Below, piece by piece: positions 61,141 through 64,000 of a DNA stretch of 64,000 nucleotides (position 1 is its first letter; every line of letters begins with the position of its first letter). The notes under the pieces are model-generated. The model was not told where the DNA came from. It saw only the letters and a list, made by a program, of their open reading frames with translations, and searched no databases. Source of the stretch: Acidobacteriaceae bacterium. Lineage in GTDB: Bacteria; Acidobacteriota; Terriglobia; Terriglobales; Acidobacteriaceae. Made by a program: the position numbers and the translations under genes. The DNA is taken from the NCBI GenBank assembly GCA_025352065.1, contig JANXUC010000157.1, positions 1 to 64,000 on the forward strand, written 5' to 3'.

Positions 61141-62157
61141 CTACTGCCGTGGAGCGAAATAGCCTTTGCGGGCGCGGATGGAGAGATCTTTTTTCAGCGA
61201 GCTGATTTCAATGCTGCGATAACGGCCATCGGCGTCGAACTGCGCTGGCTTGTACGAAATGATGTATTGGCTGCGGAGCTCGTCCTGAATAGCAGCGAAC
61301 GACCGTGCAACGTCCTTATCCTTGAGCGGAGAGAAAGCACGACCGCCGGTAGCGTCCGCGAGCTGTTGCAACACACGGTCCCCGCGCTGCACCGTTGGGC
61401 TGTCGTCGGTCGAGATGGTGTAGATGATCACTTCTGCGCGCTCCGCCATTTCCATGGCAGCCTCACGAGTCACATCGCTCTGATTGTCGTCCCCATCGGA
61501 GAGGATGATCAGCGCGCGGCGCACAGGATGATCCCCGGATGGGTCCATCAGCTTGTCATGGCAAGCCTTATAAATCGCGTCGTAAAGTGCGGTGCCGCCT
61601 CCAGAACGCAAGCGGTGCACGCCCTGCGAGAGCAGCGTCAAGTTATCGGTAAAGTCCTGCGTCATCTGCCAGTGGCTATTGAAGCCGACTACGAAGGCTC
61701 GGTCCGAGCCCTGCCGCAGTGTGCGGTGCAGAAAATCAATGGCGGATTGCTGTTCAAAACCAAAGCGCGAACGGATCGAGCCGCTTACGTCCACCAGCAA
61801 ACCGACTTCGAGAGGAAGATCGGTTTCATGGCGAAAATTCACCACCGCTTGCGGGGACTTATGATCGTCTAGAATGGAAAGATCGTTCTGTTCCAGCGTC
61901 TTCACAAAATGGCCGTGCTTATCGGTCGCCGTGAACAGAAGATGCACTTCATCCACGCGCTTCTTGATGGTGTAACCCTCGTTATCTACCGAGGTTGAGG
62001 CGACCGACTCCACGACTGCGGCGGGATTGGAAGCGAGCGCGTTGGCCAAAAACGCGTGTCTCGACCCCGACGTACCGGACGATACTTGACCCCAGCCAGC
62101 GGCTGCCGTGGCAGCCAAAACCATGCCCCAGCGCGCGATATGGATTGCGTACTTCAT
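61141..62157 (-). CDS. Secreted VWA-domain protein, acidobacterial VWFA-related family
   Basis: A 338-residue exported protein. A signal peptide (ARWGMVLAATAAAGWGQ) precedes a short beta domain (VDEVHLLFTATDKHGHFVKTLEQNDL). The VWA domain (about residues 115-300) has MIDAS residues DVSGSIRSR, a Thr region (GGGTALYDAI) and SDGDDNQSD. The C-terminal IRARKGYFAPRQ ending is typical of the VWFA-related acidobacterial family (TIGR03436). It probably binds a partner protein in the envelope in a metal-dependent way. This gene is among the best taxonomic hints in the window. Confidence 0.88.
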   Translation of the reverse strand: MKYAIHIARWGMVLAATAAAGWGQVSSGTSGSRHAFLANALASNPAAVVESVASTSVDNEGYTIKKRVDEVHLLFTATDKHGHFVKTLEQNDLSILDDHKSPQAVVNFRHETDLPLEVGLLVDVSGSIRSRFGFEQQSAIDFLHRTLRQGSDRAFVVGFNSHWQMTQDFTDNLTLLSQGVHRLRSGGGTALYDAIYKACHDKLMDPSGDHPVRRALIILSDGDDNQSDVTREAAMEMAERAEVIIYTISTDDSPTVQRGDRVLQQLADATGGRAFSPLKDKDVARSFAAIQDELRSQYIISYKPAQFDADGRYRSIEISSLKKDLSIRARKGYFAPRQ

Positions 62158-62525
62158 TCTTCCAGCTCTTCCTATAACCTAATGAAATTTGCGAGCTTCG
62201 AGACGACCTAAAAAGTTTTAGATGCGCGGACCGAATACGGCGAGTCGACCGGTCCCTGCTCCCCAATCTAGGTGCTTGCACCCGCAGTGCCAAGTTACAA
62301 AGGAACACCCTCCTCCGTTATTCCCTCGGAAGTTCCACAAAACACACGATTTACAGAGCATTTGCGGGCAAGCTTTCGTAACTTTAAATTTTCGCCTTCC
62401 TGACCCCCGTTTGAGTAGACCCACAAGTACACGCCTCCGTGTTTAATTTCCCGGCTTTGGGGTGTTTTCTAGTAGATTGGAGTTTTCCCACGCGGAGTTG
62501 GTCCTAATTCCTTCAGGAGAAACAC
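62158..62525. other. Intergenic region, no gene recognised
   Basis: 368 bp between divergent VWA and SYLF genes. A purine-rich AGGAGA lies just before the SYLF start. No RNA, repeat or operator stood out. A short inverted word occurs in gaccgaatacggcgagtcgaccggtc, but it is not convincing. Confidence 0.5.
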
Positions 62526-63230
62526 ATGAAAAGACTATTTGCGTTGATTTTAAGCCTGTCGCTGGCTGTGCCTGTGCTGGCTGCGGATAAGAGAGAAGTG
62601 GACCGGGTCAAGGCATCCGGGGTCGTGCTGCAGGAAATCCTCGGCATTCCCGACAATATCCCGACCGATTTACTGAAAAAGGCCACCTGCGTTGTGGTGC
62701 TGCCATCGGTCAAGAAACTGGCCATTGGCATTGGCGGCAGCTATGGTCGCGGCGTGATGACGTGCCGTGGCGGTTCGGACTTCAAAGGCCGCTGGTCCTC
62801 TCCGTCGATGGTCGCGCTGGAAGGCGGCAACATTGGCTTTCAGCTGGGCGGCCAGGCCACTGATTTTGTCATTCTGGTCATGAACGATCGTGGAGTGGAT
62901 TCCCTCCTCAGCAGCAAGGTCAAGCTGGGTGCCGATGCCTCCGCGGCGGCTGGGCCTAAGGGGCGCACGGCAGCGGCAGCGACCGACGCCTGGATGCGCG
63001 CGGAAATGCTTTCCTACTCGCGTGCGCGCGGATTGTTTGCTGGAATTTCTCTAGAAGGCTCGACGCTGCGCCCGGACCCCAGCGCCAACGAAAAACTCTA
63101 CGGCAGGAACATTGCTGCCAAAGAAATCGTCCGTGAAGGCAAGGCCGGGATGCCAGCCTCGGCTGCGACCCTGATCGCCGCGCTGAACCGCGCAGTTTCT
63201 GGCGGGGCAGTTCACAAAAAGAAGAAATAG
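62526..63230 (+). CDS. Secreted SYLF (lipid-binding) domain protein
   Basis: A 234-residue exported protein: signal peptide MKRLFALILSLSLAVPVLAA, then the SYLF domain, with KATCVVVLPSVKKLAIGIGGSYGRGVMTCR and VSRARGLFAGISLEGS-like strands (RARGLFAGISLEGSTLRPD), read in parts. SYLF proteins bind phosphoinositides or other lipids; in bacteria they are periplasmic or outer-membrane associated. AGGAGA precedes the start. The next gene (tag) begins 1 bp after its stop. Confidence 0.88.
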   Translation: MKRLFALILSLSLAVPVLAADKREVDRVKASGVVLQEILGIPDNIPTDLLKKATCVVVLPSVKKLAIGIGGSYGRGVMTCRGGSDFKGRWSSPSMVALEGGNIGFQLGGQATDFVILVMNDRGVDSLLSSKVKLGADASAAAGPKGRTAAAATDAWMRAEMLSYSRARGLFAGISLEGSTLRPDPSANEKLYGRNIAAKEIVREGKAGMPASAATLIAALNRAVSGGAVHKKKK

Positions 63231-63231
63231 T

Positions 63232-63792
63232 ATGCCAGAACGCATTCGTTGCGGATGGGCGAAGAACGATTTAGCCATCGGCTACCACGACGAAGAATGG
63301 GGCGTGCCAGTCCATGACGACGGCACGCTCTTTGAATTTCTAATTCTGGAAGGCGCACAGGCTGGGCTGAGTTGGGACACGATTCTTCAAAAGCGTGGAA
63401 ACTACCGCAAAGCCTTTGCAGGGTTCGATCCTAAGAAAGTCGCCCGCTTTGACCAGACCAAGCAAGACAAGCTACTGCTCGATCCCGGCATCGTGCGCAA
63501 CCGACTGAAAGTTGCGTCGGCTGTCGGCAATGCAAAAGCTTTTCTCGACGTGCAGAAAGAATTCGGCAGCTTTGACGCCTATATTTGGCGGTTTGTCGGC
63601 GGCAAGCCCAAAGTAAATGTTGGCAACAAAGTACTGGCGACGACGGCGGAATCGGACGCGATGAGCCAGGATTTGAAGAAGCGCGGGTTTCGGTTTGTGG
63701 GCTCCACGATTTGTTACGCGTTTATGCAGGCGACCGGCTTGGTCAACGACCATGCCCCGGAATGCTTTCGGGGACGGGAGCCGCGAAAATAG
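63232..63792 (+). CDS. tag: DNA-3-methyladenine glycosylase I
   Basis: A 186-residue Tag family enzyme that excises 3-methyladenine from DNA. The N-terminus has RCGWAKNDLAIGYHDEEWGVPVHDD, with Cys and His of the zinc snap. ILEGAQAGLSWDTILQKRGNYRKAF and the last DHAPECF (His, Cys) complete it. Length is standard. It is probably co-transcribed with the SYLF gene. Confidence 0.94.
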   Translation: MPERIRCGWAKNDLAIGYHDEEWGVPVHDDGTLFEFLILEGAQAGLSWDTILQKRGNYRKAFAGFDPKKVARFDQTKQDKLLLDPGIVRNRLKVASAVGNAKAFLDVQKEFGSFDAYIWRFVGGKPKVNVGNKVLATTAESDAMSQDLKKRGFRFVGSTICYAFMQATGLVNDHAPECFRGREPRK

Positions 63793-63859
63793 TCTTCGCA
63801 CCGCGGCGGCGGAAAAGGCCTTGCTTTCCTGCGTCCGCGAGCACATAATCTTTCGCGCA

Positions 63860-64000
63860 TGAATCCAGGAACAGTTCGAGGCGCTGTGGCCACTCCAGAA
63901 GAACGCATCCGTTTCATCGTTCATCGCAGCAAGGTGGTTCTGCTGGCGGACTTGTCGCACTGCTCGCCGAGAGAACTCGACAAGATCGCCAAGTTCGTTC
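63860..64000 (+). CDS. Hypothetical protein, 3' end beyond window
   Basis: ATG at 63860 begins a frame open to the window end (47 codons): MNPGTVRGAVATPEERIRF, then IVHRSKVVLLADLSHCSPRELDKIAKFV. The VVLLADLS start of a beta strand and PREL helix suggest a small alpha/beta protein; it resembles short acidobacterial hypothetical proteins with ADFS-like motifs. Too little is visible for a family call. Confidence 0.6.

Overview
The window looks like a chromosomal segment of an Acidobacteriota bacterium, probably class Terriglobia. The evidence is an acidobacterial-type VWA protein, a long Oar-like TonB-dependent receptor starting with a carboxypeptidase-regulatory domain, an Alternative Complex III (ACIII) plus caa3-oxidase operon, and many dispersed REP/MITE-like repeats. 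This is inferred from protein and repeat style; no rRNA gene is present. Genes are densely packed on both strands. One IS fragment lies at the left edge.

Layout. 1-54 is the 5' end of an IS481-type transposase. 220-3466 is leuA-leuC-leuD (minus) with a divergent LysR regulator at 3714. 4834-10931 holds a secreted protein, a Tat-exported spermidine-dehydrogenase-like flavoenzyme, a metallophosphoesterase relic, yggX, an esterase and a vapBC-type toxin-antitoxin pair. tRNA-Ile2(CAU) follows at 10939. 12523-18937 is the most interesting region, a probable RiPP locus. It has an ABC-2 exporter, a 59-residue precursor-like peptide, an S26 peptidase, an HprK-like kinase, a PqqD-like protein and a radical SAM/SPASM enzyme, with a divergent NTP_transf_5 gene. 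19002-22525 holds an Lgt-like membrane protein, small two-helix membrane proteins, a radical SAM protein resembling tetraether-lipid synthase (Tes), and an AhpD-like gene with an in-frame TGA that is very probably selenocysteine.

22509-33144 carries an amino-acid permease, the TonB-dependent receptor, small secreted and membrane proteins and a large D-2-hydroxyacid dehydrogenase with Fe-S domains. 33334-46213 is one long minus-strand respiratory operon: actABCDEF, a conserved small membrane protein, SCO, and ctaC-ctaD-ctaE-ctaF. It should build a quinol:cytochrome c oxidoreductase joined to a caa3 oxidase.

46491-56459 has an aldehyde dehydrogenase, an amidohydrolase remnant ending at a MITE-like repeat, a DEAD-box helicase, an amidase, purMN, a His/Lys/Met-rich secreted peptide and two acyltransferase-3 genes, the first frameshifted. 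56552-64000 has tRNA-Ser(UGA), an HpcH/HpaI aldolase, a LuxR-type regulator with a degenerate receiver, a PilZ protein, a large unknown protein, a VOC protein, the VWA protein, a SYLF lipid-binding protein, tag, and a gene cut by the window end.

Three observations deserve priority: the hidden RiPP precursor at 15621-15800, the selenocysteine AhpD-like gene at 21953-22525, and the Tes-like radical SAM gene beside an Lgt-like protein that appears to lack the usual catalytic glutamate.
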